Under the pieces are notes generated by a model, which had not been told where the DNA came from, ran no database searches, and saw nothing but the letters and a program-made list of their open reading frames with translations. Source: Ruminococcus flavefaciens (GTDB lineage: Bacteria > Bacillota > Clostridia > Oscillospirales > Ruminococcaceae). Taken from it: a stretch of DNA of 31,661 bases. Both the position numbers and the translations under genes were made by a program. This document shows positions 17,664 through 25,968 of this stretch, one piece after another. Positions within the stretch are counted from its first letter, which is position 1, and every line of letters begins with the position of its first letter. Where the stretch lies: NCBI GenBank assembly GCA_002310115.1, contig DBYI01000098.1, positions 1 through 31,661 of the forward strand, read 5' to 3'.

Positions 17664-18170
17664 ATGGCGGTAATACTCACTTTACTGACGGTGCTGCTCG
17701 TTGCAGTCGATCAGATTGTAAAATACTGGGCTGTACATGAACTCAAGCCTGTCGGAACTATGGACTTTATCCGCATTGGCGATTTCAAAATATTTGATCT
17801 TACATATCTAGAGAACGAGGGTGCTATATTCGGCGTGATGTCCGGACAAAGATGGTTCCTTGTGGGATTCACCAGCATAGTTGTGCTGCTGGGGGTGTTT
17901 CTGCTCATAAAGATGTACCGCCGTTCAAAGTTCCTCAATGTAGCTATAACCTTATTTATTGCAGGTGGTATTGGCAATCTTATAGATCGTTTCCGCTATG
18001 CGTATGTAGTGGATATGTTTGAGTTCAAACCATTCCATTTTGCTATATTCAACGTTGCAGACATATGCGTTACTTTTGCATTCATCATGCTCATATGGTA
18101 CGGACTTTTCATCGATCCTAAGATAGAAAAGGCTGAAAAAGCAAAGAAGGAAGCTGAAACAGATGAATGA
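17664..18170 (+). CDS. lspA: Lipoprotein signal peptidase (signal peptidase II)
   Basis: Membrane aspartyl protease that removes signal peptides from lipoproteins such as the one encoded at 1556-2308. It has 168 residues and four transmembrane helices. Catalytic aspartates are D108 in GGIGNLIDRF and D133 in FNVADICV; the conserved ENEGAIFG motif (50-57) is also present. The start is ATG 17664 with GAAAGGA upstream; the frame is open back to 17601 but that stretch contains the hairpin. The C-terminal Lys/Glu-rich tail is cytoplasmic. It overlaps rluD by 8 bases. Confidence 0.96.
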   Translation: MAVILTLLTVLLVAVDQIVKYWAVHELKPVGTMDFIRIGDFKIFDLTYLENEGAIFGVMSGQRWFLVGFTSIVVLLGVFLLIKMYRRSKFLNVAITLFIAGGIGNLIDRFRYAYVVDMFEFKPFHFAIFNVADICVTFAFIMLIWYGLFIDPKIEKAEKAKKEAETDE

Positions 18171-19077
18171 GAATGTCTTGCTGACAGCTTCGGCTGAGGA
18201 TGCAGGAATTCGTATTGACAAGTACATTTCTGACCAGATTGCTGAGCTTACACGCTCTGCCGTGCAGGGGTTCATTGAAAAGGGCCTTGTTCTTGTAAAC
18301 GGCAAAGAAGTAAATAAGAACTGTAAGCTTAAAGCAGGAGATGAGGTTACTGTTGATATACCCGAGCCTAAGCCAATGGATGCGGTTCCCGAGAATATTC
18401 CTCTCGAAATAGTCTATGAAGATGACGATCTTCTAGTTGTGAACAAGCCTAAGGGAATGGTGGTACATCCTGCACACGGAAACTATACGGGAACTCTTGT
18501 GAATGCATTGCTGTATCACTGTGGAGAAAGTCTTTCAGGCATAAATGGAGTTATCCGTCCGGGAATAGTACATCGAATAGACAAGAATACCAGCGGATTG
18601 CTCATAGTTGCCAAAAACGACGCTTCTCATCTGAAGCTGGCCGAGCAGATAAAGGCTCATAGTTTCACTCGTGAGTACGAGGCCATAGCCTGCGGATATT
18701 TCAAGGAGCATGAAGGCACAATTGATGCTCCAATAGGACGTCACAAGACTGAACGGAAGAAGATGTGTGTGACATCTGAAAACTCACGTAATGCAGTTAC
18801 ACATTACAGCGTAATAAAGCAGTACGGCGGCTATGCACATGTGAGGCTCAGACTTGAAACGGGAAGAACTCATCAGATAAGAGTTCATCTCAGCTATATC
18901 GGACATCCCGTACTTGGCGATGAGGTTTATGGTAAGTCATATAAGGGTATGGAGGGACAGTGCCTTCACGCCCGTAAAATAGGCTTTATCCATCCGAAAA
19001 CTAGCGAGTATATGGAGTTCGAGAGCGAGTTGCCCGATTACTTTTCTGCCATGCTTTCAAAGCTTGAAAAGATGTAG
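18163..19077 (+). CDS. rluD: RluA/RluD family pseudouridine synthase
   Basis: A large-subunit rRNA pseudouridine synthase of the RluD type, 304 residues. It has an N-terminal S4 domain (about 14-70, DKYISDQIAELTRSAVQGFI) and the catalytic RluA motif GIVHRIDKNTSGLL with nucleophile D140. GRTHQIRVHLSYIGHPVLGD is the second signature. The exact target uridines cannot be read from sequence. It is the usual downstream partner of lspA, which it overlaps by 8 bases, and is followed by a HAD hydrolase. Confidence 0.93.
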   Translation: MNENVLLTASAEDAGIRIDKYISDQIAELTRSAVQGFIEKGLVLVNGKEVNKNCKLKAGDEVTVDIPEPKPMDAVPENIPLEIVYEDDDLLVVNKPKGMVVHPAHGNYTGTLVNALLYHCGESLSGINGVIRPGIVHRIDKNTSGLLIVAKNDASHLKLAEQIKAHSFTREYEAIACGYFKEHEGTIDAPIGRHKTERKKMCVTSENSRNAVTHYSVIKQYGGYAHVRLRLETGRTHQIRVHLSYIGHPVLGDEVYGKSYKGMEGQCLHARKIGFIHPKTSEYMEFESELPDYFSAMLSKLEKM

Positions 19078-19088
19078 GAGGAATACCC

Positions 19089-19910
19089 TTGTTTGAAGAT
19101 ATATCAAAAGTAATCCTGTTGAGCGACCTTGACGGAACTCTTCTGAGTACGGACAAGAAGATAACTGACATTGACCGTCGTGCTATAGAGCGGTTTACGT
19201 CTATGGGAGGAAGGTTCACGGTAGCAACAGGACGTACTGTCCAGTCATTTGAGCAATTTCTCAGCATACTTCCGCTTGGCTATCCGATAATAATGTATAA
19301 CGGAGCAGCCATTCATGACTATAAAAGCGGAAAAACACTATACACTCATCCTCTCCCGGTTGAAGCAAGAAGTTATGTTGAAGAGCTTCTTGAGCTCATG
19401 CCTGAGGCAGGTGGAGAGGTTCTGAAAACCGATGGTACCTATGTTTTCAGCAATACTGATTATCAGCAGCTGCACACAAGGCTTTGCGGCATTGTTCCGA
19501 ACTATGCCGAACTTGAAGAAATAGAGGATGGCGGCTGGCTGAAGGTACTTTTCTCCATGTCACCTGAGGACGTGGAGCACATGGAGCTTCTTGTGAAGAA
19601 GCTTGATCATGAGGGCGTTGATTATGTCAAGTCCTCTGATATATTTCTTGAAATGCTCCCCTCGGGAGTGAGCAAGGGCTCAGCTCTTGCGGAATACAGA
19701 AAACTCAGTGGTATGGAGGGCTGTACATTCGTGTCAGTCGGAGACTTTGACAATGATATAGAGATGATAGTCGAAGCCGATTTGGGAGCATGTCCCGCAA
19801 ACGCTGAAAAATCTGTAAAGGAAAAGGCAGACCTTATCCTTGATCGCACCAACGACGAGGGAGCTGTTTCGGAGCTTATAGAATATATAATCGAAAGGTG
19901 CAGAAAGTAG
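19089..19910 (+). CDS. Cof-type HAD-IIB family phosphatase
   Basis: A 273-residue HAD-superfamily hydrolase of the Cof/YidA group, which dephosphorylate sugar phosphates, nucleotides or flavin precursors. Motif I is LLSDLDGTLL with nucleophile D13 and general acid D15. Motif IV is GDFDNDIEM near 222. The type IIB cap lies between. The start codon is TTG 19089, supported by AGGAGGA (19076-19082), which overlaps the rluD stop. Its substrate cannot be inferred; it is probably the tail of the ileS-lspA-rluD cluster. Confidence 0.88.
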   Translation: MFEDISKVILLSDLDGTLLSTDKKITDIDRRAIERFTSMGGRFTVATGRTVQSFEQFLSILPLGYPIIMYNGAAIHDYKSGKTLYTHPLPVEARSYVEELLELMPEAGGEVLKTDGTYVFSNTDYQQLHTRLCGIVPNYAELEEIEDGGWLKVLFSMSPEDVEHMELLVKKLDHEGVDYVKSSDIFLEMLPSGVSKGSALAEYRKLSGMEGCTFVSVGDFDNDIEMIVEADLGACPANAEKSVKEKADLILDRTNDEGAVSELIEYIIERCRK

Positions 19911-19914
19911 AACA

Positions 19915-20241
19915 ATGAAGAAAAAGAAGGCGGCAATAACGGTATACATAGTCGCAGTATTATGTTTGCTGGGACTTATCGGACTGCTGGTATACAGTAG
20001 GGTGAGCGGCAGAAGCTCAGAGGAAACCATGAATTTTACTCTTGAGGATGCCGCAACTCTTGCGCTGGCAGCATTTACTATACCCATGTGGGTGATCTCT
20101 CTGTTGCTCATGAAAGCACTGAGACTGAGAGGAACTTTACACGAAAGGCAGAATAAAATGCTTATAGCACTGCCTGCTGTTGCGTGTACGGGTTTTTTCA
20201 TATTTTATGTAATTGTGTTGATTATGATGGCTGTAAGATAA
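19915..20241 (+). CDS. Small hypothetical membrane protein, three TM helices
   Basis: A 108-residue protein with hydrophobic helices at about 6-29, 44-65 and 81-107 and a basic N-terminus (MKKKKAA). No family is recognised. It starts 4 bases after the HAD gene with GAAAGG (19893-19898) further upstream, and it is the last gene before the transketolase promoter, so it probably ends the upstream transcription unit. No clear intrinsic terminator is visible after it. Confidence 0.6.
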   Translation: MKKKKAAITVYIVAVLCLLGLIGLLVYSRVSGRSSEETMNFTLEDAATLALAAFTIPMWVISLLLMKALRLRGTLHERQNKMLIALPAVACTGFFIFYVIVLIMMAVR

Positions 20242-20278
20242 TGTACATACTAAATTTACATTTTCAGCAAAAAATGCA

Positions 20279-20307
20279 TTGCAATCACTCAATTATTGCG
20301 GTATAAT
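20279..20307 (+). promoter_or_regulatory. Promoter of the transketolase operon
   Basis: TTGCAA (20279-20284), a 17-base spacer and a perfect TATAAT (20302-20307). Transcription should begin near 20314, giving a leader of about 128 bases. Confidence 0.85.
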
Positions 20308-20313
20308 ATTGGT

Positions 20314-20441
20314 ATAGCCAACCCCGCAGGGGTGGGACCGTCCGTCTGGGTTTCGCATTTAGGATGGAGGAGAACGCCTGCCCCTGCTCCCAAAAAAGCA
20401 GATCACGGCTTAAGCCGTTAAATAAAATATTGGAGGTCAAT
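20314..20441 (+). ncRNA. Structured 5' leader of the transketolase operon, class unknown
   Basis: The leader folds into a long hairpin almost from its first base. 20326-20336 pairs with 20377-20387 (11 bp including two G-U pairs; core GCAGGGG/CCCCTGC). Then comes an asymmetric internal loop (337 against 368-376) and an inner 6-bp stem CCGTCC (20338-20343)/GGATGG (20362-20367) with an 18-base apical loop. A competing small stem CTGC (20384-20387)/GCAG (20398-20401) would break the base of the main stem. The perfect palindrome ACGGCTTAAGCCGT (20405-20418) and the Shine-Dalgarno GGAGG (20432-20436) follow. It does not match any riboswitch consensus I can recall. A cis-regulatory role is inferred from structure and place. 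Confidence 0.6.
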
Positions 20442-21281
20442 ATGGACGCAAAGCTTAAAAAGGAATTGCAGAAAACTGCCTGCAAGGTAAGAATGGGCGT
20501 TATAGAAGGCACTTATAACGCTAAATCAGGTCACCCGGGCGGTTCGCTCTCGATAAGCGACACTCTCACTTATCTTTACTTCAACAAGATGAACAACGAT
20601 CCAAAGAATCCTGATGCTCCCGACAGAGACAGATTCGTTCTTTCAAAAGGACACACGGCTCCTGCGCTGTACTCAGTACTTGCACAGAGAGGCTATTTTT
20701 CTGTTGAAGAGCTTAAATCCCTCCGCCATATAGGCGCACTTCTTCAGGGACATCCTTGTATTCATATACCTGGCGTTGATATGTCAAGCGGCTCTCTCGG
20801 ACAGGGTATATCCGCAGCAGCTGGTATGGCTCTCGCTGGCAAGATTGACGGCAAATCATACAAGGTATACACTATTCTCGGCGACGGCGAGATCGAGGAA
20901 GGACAGGTATGGGAGGCTGCTATGTTTGCAGCTCACAAAAAACTCACAAACCTCGTTGCTATCGTTGATAACAACGGCTTGCAGATAGATGGTCCTATCA
21001 CAGAAGTATGTTCACCTGAGCCTATCACTGATAAGTTTGCCGCTTTCGGCTGGCATGTTATCACAATGAATGCTCATGACTTTGACGACATTGACAGAGC
21101 TTTCACAGAAGCTGAGTCTGTTAAGGACAAGCCTGTAGCTATCATTCAGAAGTCTACAAAGGGTAAGGGCGTTTCATTCATGGAAAATCAGGTAAGCTGG
21201 CACGGTACAGCTCCAAATCAGGAGCAGTATGAGCAGGCAATGGCTGAGCTCAACGCACAGTTAAAGGAATTGGAGGACTAA
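20442..21281 (+). CDS. Transketolase, N-terminal (TPP-binding) subunit
   Basis: The first half of a split transketolase, which transfers two-carbon ketol units in the non-oxidative pentose phosphate pathway. The 279 residues contain GHPGGSLSISDTL, SKGHTAPALYSVL and the thiamine-diphosphate motif ILGDGEIEEGQVWEAA ... DNNGLQIDG. ATG 20442 has GGAGG at 20432-20436; an open frame upstream to 20364 is part of the structured leader. Likely the main route for pentose metabolism in a polysaccharide degrader (inference). The C-terminal subunit gene follows after 5 bases. Confidence 0.95.
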   Translation: MDAKLKKELQKTACKVRMGVIEGTYNAKSGHPGGSLSISDTLTYLYFNKMNNDPKNPDAPDRDRFVLSKGHTAPALYSVLAQRGYFSVEELKSLRHIGALLQGHPCIHIPGVDMSSGSLGQGISAAAGMALAGKIDGKSYKVYTILGDGEIEEGQVWEAAMFAAHKKLTNLVAIVDNNGLQIDGPITEVCSPEPITDKFAAFGWHVITMNAHDFDDIDRAFTEAESVKDKPVAIIQKSTKGKGVSFMENQVSWHGTAPNQEQYEQAMAELNAQLKELED

Positions 21282-21286
21282 TTATC

Positions 21287-22231
21287 ATGGCAGATGTTAT
21301 CAAAAAGGCTACCAGAGAAAGTTACGGTGAGGCTCTTAAGGAGCTAGCCGAGGAATACAAGGACTTGATAGTTCTCGATGCAGACCTTGCTGCTGCTACA
21401 AAGACAGGCATTTTCAAGAAGGCTTATCCCGATCGTTTCTTCGATTGTGGTATCGCAGAAGCAAATATGATGGGCGTTGCTGCTGGTCTTGCTGCTTGTG
21501 GTAAAATACCTTTTGCAAGTACATTCGCAATGTTTGCAGCAGGTAGAGCTTTTGAAATAGTAAGAAACTCGATTGGTTACCCACACCTCAACGTTAAGAT
21601 TGGTGCTACACATGCAGGTATCTCAGTAGGTGAGGATGGCGCTACACACCAGTGTAACGAGGATATCGCTCTTATGAGAACCATCCCAGGCATGACTATC
21701 ATTAATCCCTGCGACGATGTTGAGGCAAAGGCTGCCGTAAGAGCTGCTCTTGATTTCAACGGACCTGTTTATATGCGTTTCGGCAGACTTGCAGTACCTG
21801 TTATCAATGATGCTTCAAGTTACAAGTTCGAGCTCGGAAAGGGCGTTGTAATGAAGGATGGTAAGGATGTTACTATTGTTGCTACAGGTCTGATGGTTAA
21901 TGAAGCTGTTGAAGCTGCAAAAACACTTGAGTCAGAGGGAATCTCTGCAAGGGTTGTAAATATTCACACTATCAAGCCTCTTGATAAGGAGCTTATCTGC
22001 AAGTGTGCAAAGGAGACAGGGCTCATCGTTACAGCTGAGGAACACAGCATTATAGGCGGCCTTGGTTCGGCAGTTGCAGATGCAGTTACAGAGTGTTGTC
22101 CTGTTCCTGTTGTCAAGATCGGTGTGAATGACGAGTTCGGTCACTCAGGTCCTGCTGTGGCTCTCCTCAAGGAGTTTGGCCTCTCAGCTGAGAACATTGT
22201 TAAGACGGTTAAGGCTAACCTCAAAAAGTAA
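21287..22231 (+). CDS. Transketolase, C-terminal (pyrimidine-binding) subunit
   Basis: The second half of the split transketolase, 314 residues. DADLAAATKT and the catalytic glutamate region CGIAEANMMGVAAGLAACG are characteristic of the pyrimidine-binding domain; the C-terminal domain begins around 190 with VTIVATGLMVNEAVEAAKTL. GGAGG (21271-21275) lies in the last codons of the upstream gene, so the subunits are coupled and made together. 1-deoxyxylulose-phosphate synthase is a distant relative, but it is a single chain and the split architecture fits transketolase. Confidence 0.95.
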   Translation: MADVIKKATRESYGEALKELAEEYKDLIVLDADLAAATKTGIFKKAYPDRFFDCGIAEANMMGVAAGLAACGKIPFASTFAMFAAGRAFEIVRNSIGYPHLNVKIGATHAGISVGEDGATHQCNEDIALMRTIPGMTIINPCDDVEAKAAVRAALDFNGPVYMRFGRLAVPVINDASSYKFELGKGVVMKDGKDVTIVATGLMVNEAVEAAKTLESEGISARVVNIHTIKPLDKELICKCAKETGLIVTAEEHSIIGGLGSAVADAVTECCPVPVVKIGVNDEFGHSGPAVALLKEFGLSAENIVKTVKANLKK

Positions 22232-22239
22232 AGTGTATT

Positions 22240-22260
22240 GGGCGGCACTAGCCTAATGTC
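22240..22260 (+). repeat. Left copy of a 21-bp imperfect inverted repeat
   Basis: GGGCGGC-ACTA-GCCTAATGTC. It matches 16 of 21 positions with the reverse complement of 25553-25573; four of the five mismatches are the central ACTA, which reads TAGT in the other copy. The pair brackets the minus-strand leucine-rich-repeat gene. Confidence 0.45.
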
Positions 22261-22280
22261 ATTTAGCTAAGGAAAAGTAA

Positions 22281-22317
22281 AATAATCACAGGAATCAGAT
22301 CCTGTGATTATTTTTAT
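22281..22317 (+). terminator. Intrinsic terminator of the transketolase operon
   Basis: A perfect 13-bp stem (AATAATCACAGGA 22281-22293 with TCCTGTGATTATT 22300-22312), a 6-base loop and T residues at and after its end. The A-rich 5' side means it may also work in the reverse direction. Confidence 0.85.
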
Positions 22318-22582
22318 GTCTATTATGTAAATTTTAGCAAAAAGGTATTGACAAAAAAACCGAAAATGTGCGGTGCAGCCAATCAGATATACACATCTGA
22401 TTAGAGGTTTTACTGTGTACAATTATTGTAACATCGTCAAAAGCAAGTTTAATATACTTATCTCCAACATGGAGAAAAATAGCCTTTATAATCGTACCAG
22501 ATCATAAAATTGGATATATATATATATCTTAAGCTCATAATGCGAATTTATACTTTTTTAACTAAAATTGGAACACTATTTT
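22318..22582. other. AT-rich convergent intergenic region
   Basis: It holds a hairpin AATCAGAT (22381-22388)/ATCTGATT (22395-22402), a 13-bp symmetric motif TACAATTATTGTA (22418-22430) that could be an operator-like site, and an alternating TA tract (22514-22528). A TTGACA at 22348 has no matching -10 box. No gene is seen. Confidence 0.5.
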
Positions 22583-25330
22583 TTAGCAATAGGGATCAAG
22601 ATTTGGTACTCTATTTAGAAGGTATTTTTGAATTCTAAGAGCGTCATTTGAAGTTATTCCTTTTCCGCTTATGTCGACATCGCAACGAGACATTCCGAGT
22701 TGTGTTATATGCCTTGAGTAAGTCCCATCAAGCCCATATTTATCTGGATTTGAGAGGTACTGCATTATCAGGACAGCGTCCGCCATATCAACTTCCCCGT
22801 CAAGGTTGGTGTCGCCCCATAAAAATGGCGGCTGATCTCCAGTATTATTCGGAAATTCTGAGCTTTCATATATCTTTACAAGATATGATAACTTGATATC
22901 AGGACACGTATAGTTGCCATCATCACTTATTGAGCCTGTGTAACATACAGTATAATTTCCAGCAGGAAGAGTGCTGAATCTGTCACCACTTACCGTGTTA
23001 CCTCCTTTGTCTCTGACTTCAAAATCGTCAGCATTAAAGAAGTCTTCAGAGTACAGAGCTTCATTGTTTTTATCGGAATTACGTGATGAGATTATTTTAA
23101 GTCCCTTGATTTCAAGACTTTCCCCCACCTTATAATCTGTTTTGGTAGGATAGGTTGCAACTCTTCTGAACCTGTAATAAGGATCAACTGTAGTCGTAGT
23201 TGTGGTGGCCTTTGTGGTATCAGGAAATGTACCATTTTCATCGATTACGGTAACGGTGAAATAACTAGTTAGTCTTCCGTTACCTGAGTACATATCATAT
23301 GTGTCGTATATGACGTATATCTTGTATTTCCCAGGCTTTGTATTATCAAATTCAGAGGAATCTATTTTCCACATTTTATTGTCGAGGGGAGTAGCTTGGA
23401 ACTGATCCCAATTCATGATAATATGCCCTGAACTGTCATAAACTCCACCCGATGCGATTGCTTTACCGCCTGAGATATCTAGTTCTTCACCTATGTTGTA
23501 TACTTGTTTTGTTGGTGGCTGGATATCGATTGAACCGCTGCTTCTGTATTTTGAGGTTGTGGTCGTTGTAGAAGAAGTTATTGCAAAAGCAGGTAAAGAA
23601 GTTATCTTGTCATTTTCTTTTATAGTAACCTTGTAAGAGACATCGACATCATCAATAATAATAGGATGGCTTTCGGGACATAAACTATTTCCGGAAATCA
23701 CCGTGTACTCACCTGAAGGGAGAGTATTGAATTGACTACCATTTACCTTTTTGCCGTCCTTGTCAATAATTTCAAAGAAATTTATGCTGAATACATCTTC
23801 ATTGTATGTATAATTGTTTCCGATGCTTATTACGATGCCGCTGATATCGAGATTATCACCAACTTCATAAACTGTTTTAGTCGGATAGGATACAACACTT
23901 TTAAAAGTGTTGTATGCTCTTGTGCAGAAGTCTGTTCTGACTTGGGTAGTAGTTGTTGTCGTTGTTGAAGCCATTGGAGTGCCTGTATTCTGTACTCTTT
24001 CCTTTATAGTTACAGGGAAAGAAAGCTCAATATTTCTGATATAATGTGAACTGTAATTTGAGCCTAAAACGCCGTTGTAACTTACAGTATACTCGCCTGC
24101 AGGAAGAGTATTGAAGTCGTTGCCCGTTACTTTGTTGCCTTTTTCGTCAGTTACAATGAAAAGATACTTGTCATGGTCTGAGAAATTTGTTTTCCAGATA
24201 TAGTTTTCATCTAGGCACCACGAAGCAGCTACTTTGAGACCGGTAAGATCAAGATATTCTCCTTCCTCATAGATAGTCTTTGTAGGGTATGAAACAACTT
24301 CCTTGAAATCAAACAATGTTTGTGTGGTGATACTCTTTAGATCCGAGGTCGTAATTGTTGTTTTAACTGCATTTGTCGTCAGGGTAGAAGTTTCAGTGGT
24401 TTTAATTGGTCTGGAAGCTGTAACAGTTGTTACAGCTACTGAAAGATTATCAGGCAAAGATATGGATTCAAGATTTATACAACCTAGAAAAGCGTCTTTC
24501 GATAAACTTCTTACCGAATCTGGTACGGTTATCGATTTTAGACTTATACAGTCGGAAAAGGCATGTGAACCGATACTTATTACAGAATCAGGGATATTAA
24601 CTGATTCGAGACGGTCACATCCGCCAAATGCAAGTAATCCGATACTGGTGATCGTATCAGGTAAAACCACTGTTTTAAGGTTTTTACTGTAAGAGAAGGT
24701 ATAGTCCTTGATTTCTGTAACAGAAGAAGGTATCGTTATTGACTCAAAGCCTGCACAGTAGGAAAGAGCTCCCTTACCTATACTAACTACTGAATTAGGA
24801 ATATCTATAGATTTGATCCTGTAGCAGAAAGATAACGCCCTATCGCCTATACTGGTAACTGTATCGGGAATGGATATTGATTTCAGGTCATGAAATTCAA
24901 GGAACGCATAATTTCCGATACTTGTAACGCCGTCATTAATAATAACTTTTGTCGCTTTTTTTATGTCAATGTAGTAGTCCGAAATACAGCGATCTGGCAT
25001 AGGCCCTTTACCACTGATAGTCAGTAATCCATCACTATCAAGTGTCCACGTTAAATTTTCACCGCAGGTTCCGCTTTTGGGAATTATTACATCAGGGACA
25101 GTTGTAGTCGAGGTAGTTGTTGAAGTTATTGCCGTAGTTGTAGTTCCGCTGGTCGTTGTTGTTATGACCGTAGTTGTTGCGACAGAAGAAGGCATATCTT
25201 CAGTTGCAGTGAGGACAGTTTCCGTTTTCGGAACAGATGTAGACGTTACTGCATTTGCAGTGTTGGCTGTAATGATTGAAGTTAGCATTGCTGATGATAC
25301 TATCAGTGATAAGATTTTTCTCAAATTCAT
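22583..25330 (-). CDS. Secreted LRR_5 / Big_3 repeat protein with C-terminal dockerin
   Basis: A 915-residue extracellular protein. The signal peptide spans 1-27 (cleavage near TANTANA). A Thr-rich linker runs 50-80. BspA-type leucine-rich repeats of about 23 residues follow (about 128-297), with units such as VTSIGDRALSFCYRIKSIDI. Next come four Ig-like domains of the Big_3 type, each opening with a variant of YPTKTxYxxGExLDxxGLK (from about 345, then roughly every 100-130 residues), separated by poly-Thr linkers. A type I dockerin from about 839 has the calcium loop DTNLDGEVDMAD and a second loop DVDISGKGITSND. It is probably attached to cohesins on a scaffoldin and may bind host, substrate or other cells. 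AAAGGAG precedes the start on the minus strand. It is transcribed opposite to all its near neighbours. Confidence 0.92.
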   Translation of the reverse strand: MNLRKILSLIVSSAMLTSIITANTANAVTSTSVPKTETVLTATEDMPSSVATTTVITTTTSGTTTTAITSTTTSTTTVPDVIIPKSGTCGENLTWTLDSDGLLTISGKGPMPDRCISDYYIDIKKATKVIINDGVTSIGNYAFLEFHDLKSISIPDTVTSIGDRALSFCYRIKSIDIPNSVVSIGKGALSYCAGFESITIPSSVTEIKDYTFSYSKNLKTVVLPDTITSIGLLAFGGCDRLESVNIPDSVISIGSHAFSDCISLKSITVPDSVRSLSKDAFLGCINLESISLPDNLSVAVTTVTASRPIKTTETSTLTTNAVKTTITTSDLKSITTQTLFDFKEVVSYPTKTIYEEGEYLDLTGLKVAASWCLDENYIWKTNFSDHDKYLFIVTDEKGNKVTGNDFNTLPAGEYTVSYNGVLGSNYSSHYIRNIELSFPVTIKERVQNTGTPMASTTTTTTTQVRTDFCTRAYNTFKSVVSYPTKTVYEVGDNLDISGIVISIGNNYTYNEDVFSINFFEIIDKDGKKVNGSQFNTLPSGEYTVISGNSLCPESHPIIIDDVDVSYKVTIKENDKITSLPAFAITSSTTTTTSKYRSSGSIDIQPPTKQVYNIGEELDISGGKAIASGGVYDSSGHIIMNWDQFQATPLDNKMWKIDSSEFDNTKPGKYKIYVIYDTYDMYSGNGRLTSYFTVTVIDENGTFPDTTKATTTTTTVDPYYRFRRVATYPTKTDYKVGESLEIKGLKIISSRNSDKNNEALYSEDFFNADDFEVRDKGGNTVSGDRFSTLPAGNYTVCYTGSISDDGNYTCPDIKLSYLVKIYESSEFPNNTGDQPPFLWGDTNLDGEVDMADAVLIMQYLSNPDKYGLDGTYSRHITQLGMSRCDVDISGKGITSNDALRIQKYLLNRVPNLDPYC

Positions 25331-25758
25331 ATTGATTACTCCTTTATAAAAGTATTTTGGGGTAAATTTGTTAACTGTTTTTTTCGTTGCATATGTCTGA
25401 AAATGTGAAGAGTCTCCTCTTTTTCATTTATATTTATTAGACGTATGAAAATAGGATTTCTCTCACATAATTTGAAAAATTTGTTTTTCATAAGCAGCTT
25501 TTGCTTTCATCAAAGTGTGGCAGGATATCTCTTATTATTTGGTTGACTTAAGGACATTAGGCACTAGCCTCCCTTTTCTTATTTGGGCGATAAGGTACAA
25601 TATAACGGGTGAAAGTACTGATAAGTTATCAATATTCATTCTGTATCACAGCGCTGTAAATAACATAACATACTGTGCACTTCCACCAACACTAATAACC
25701 TAATGGTTACTATTCACGGAGTCCTAATGCTATACTAATTACTATCTTAAAAAAATGC
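25331..25758. other. Divergent intergenic region
   Basis: It contains the ribosome binding site and presumably the promoter of the minus-strand leucine-rich-repeat gene near 25331-25400. The right inverted-repeat copy lies at 25553-25573. The rest is AT-rich and shows no gene; a 62-codon plus-strand frame at 25515-25703 has no ribosome binding site or recognisable product. Confidence 0.55.
25553..25573 (-). repeat. Right copy of a 21-bp imperfect inverted repeat
   Basis: On the plus strand it reads GACATTA-GGCACTAGCC-TCCC. The 10-base core GGCACTAGCC is in the same orientation as in the left copy, whereas the flanks are inverted. Confidence 0.45.
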
Positions 25759-25787
25759 TTGACAACTCTAAAAATATATGGTATAAT
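25759..25787 (+). promoter_or_regulatory. Consensus promoter of rplJ-rplL
   Basis: A perfect TTGACA (25759-25764), 17-base spacer and perfect TATAAT (25782-25787), as expected for a very strongly expressed ribosomal protein operon. Confidence 0.92.
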
Positions 25788-25793
25788 AATCAA

Positions 25794-25968
25794 GCTGTAA
25801 AAAATATAGCTCGTATTCTAAAGACAGCTGGCAGAGCTTAGGCTCAGTAAGTCCCGCCGAGGAATAGCAATTGATAGATTTATCGTTGTCCATTCTGCGC
25901 TGTCGGAATGGGCATTTTTATTGCTCTCTCTGAATACGAAAAATTTCATTCGGAGGTGAATACACACT
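25794..25968 (+). ncRNA. Ribosomal protein L10 leader
   Basis: The rplJ leader RNA, which binds the L10(L12)4 complex for autoregulation. AGCTGGCAGAGCTTAGGCTC (25828-25847), then CAGTAAGTCCCGCCGAGGAA, fits the L10-leader core found in Bacillota. A terminator hairpin (25888-25922) lies downstream and the rplJ Shine-Dalgarno follows, so control is probably by attenuation. Confidence 0.85.
25888..25922 (+). terminator. Attenuator in the L10 leader
   Basis: GTCCATTC (25888-25895) pairs with GAATGGGC (25906-25913), followed by ATTTTTATT. Placed before rplJ it would stop transcription when L10 is in excess. Confidence 0.8.

Noticed and set aside
20314..20441. Assignment of the transketolase leader to a known class (fluoride, THF, TPP, c-di-GMP, 6S RNA, SRP RNA).
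   Set aside because: None of the diagnostic sequences of these classes can be seen; it is left unassigned.
22348..22376. A TTGACA at 22348 as a promoter after the transketolase terminator.
   Set aside because: No -10 box lies at a usable distance and no plus-strand gene follows.
22583..25330. Whether the LRR/Big_3 protein carries an enzyme domain.
   Set aside because: Every segment is accounted for by signal peptide, linkers, LRRs, Ig-like repeats and dockerin; no hydrolase motif is visible.
25077..25349. A Val-rich 90-codon plus-strand frame.
   Set aside because: It is the antisense of the Thr-rich linker and signal peptide of the minus-strand LRR protein.
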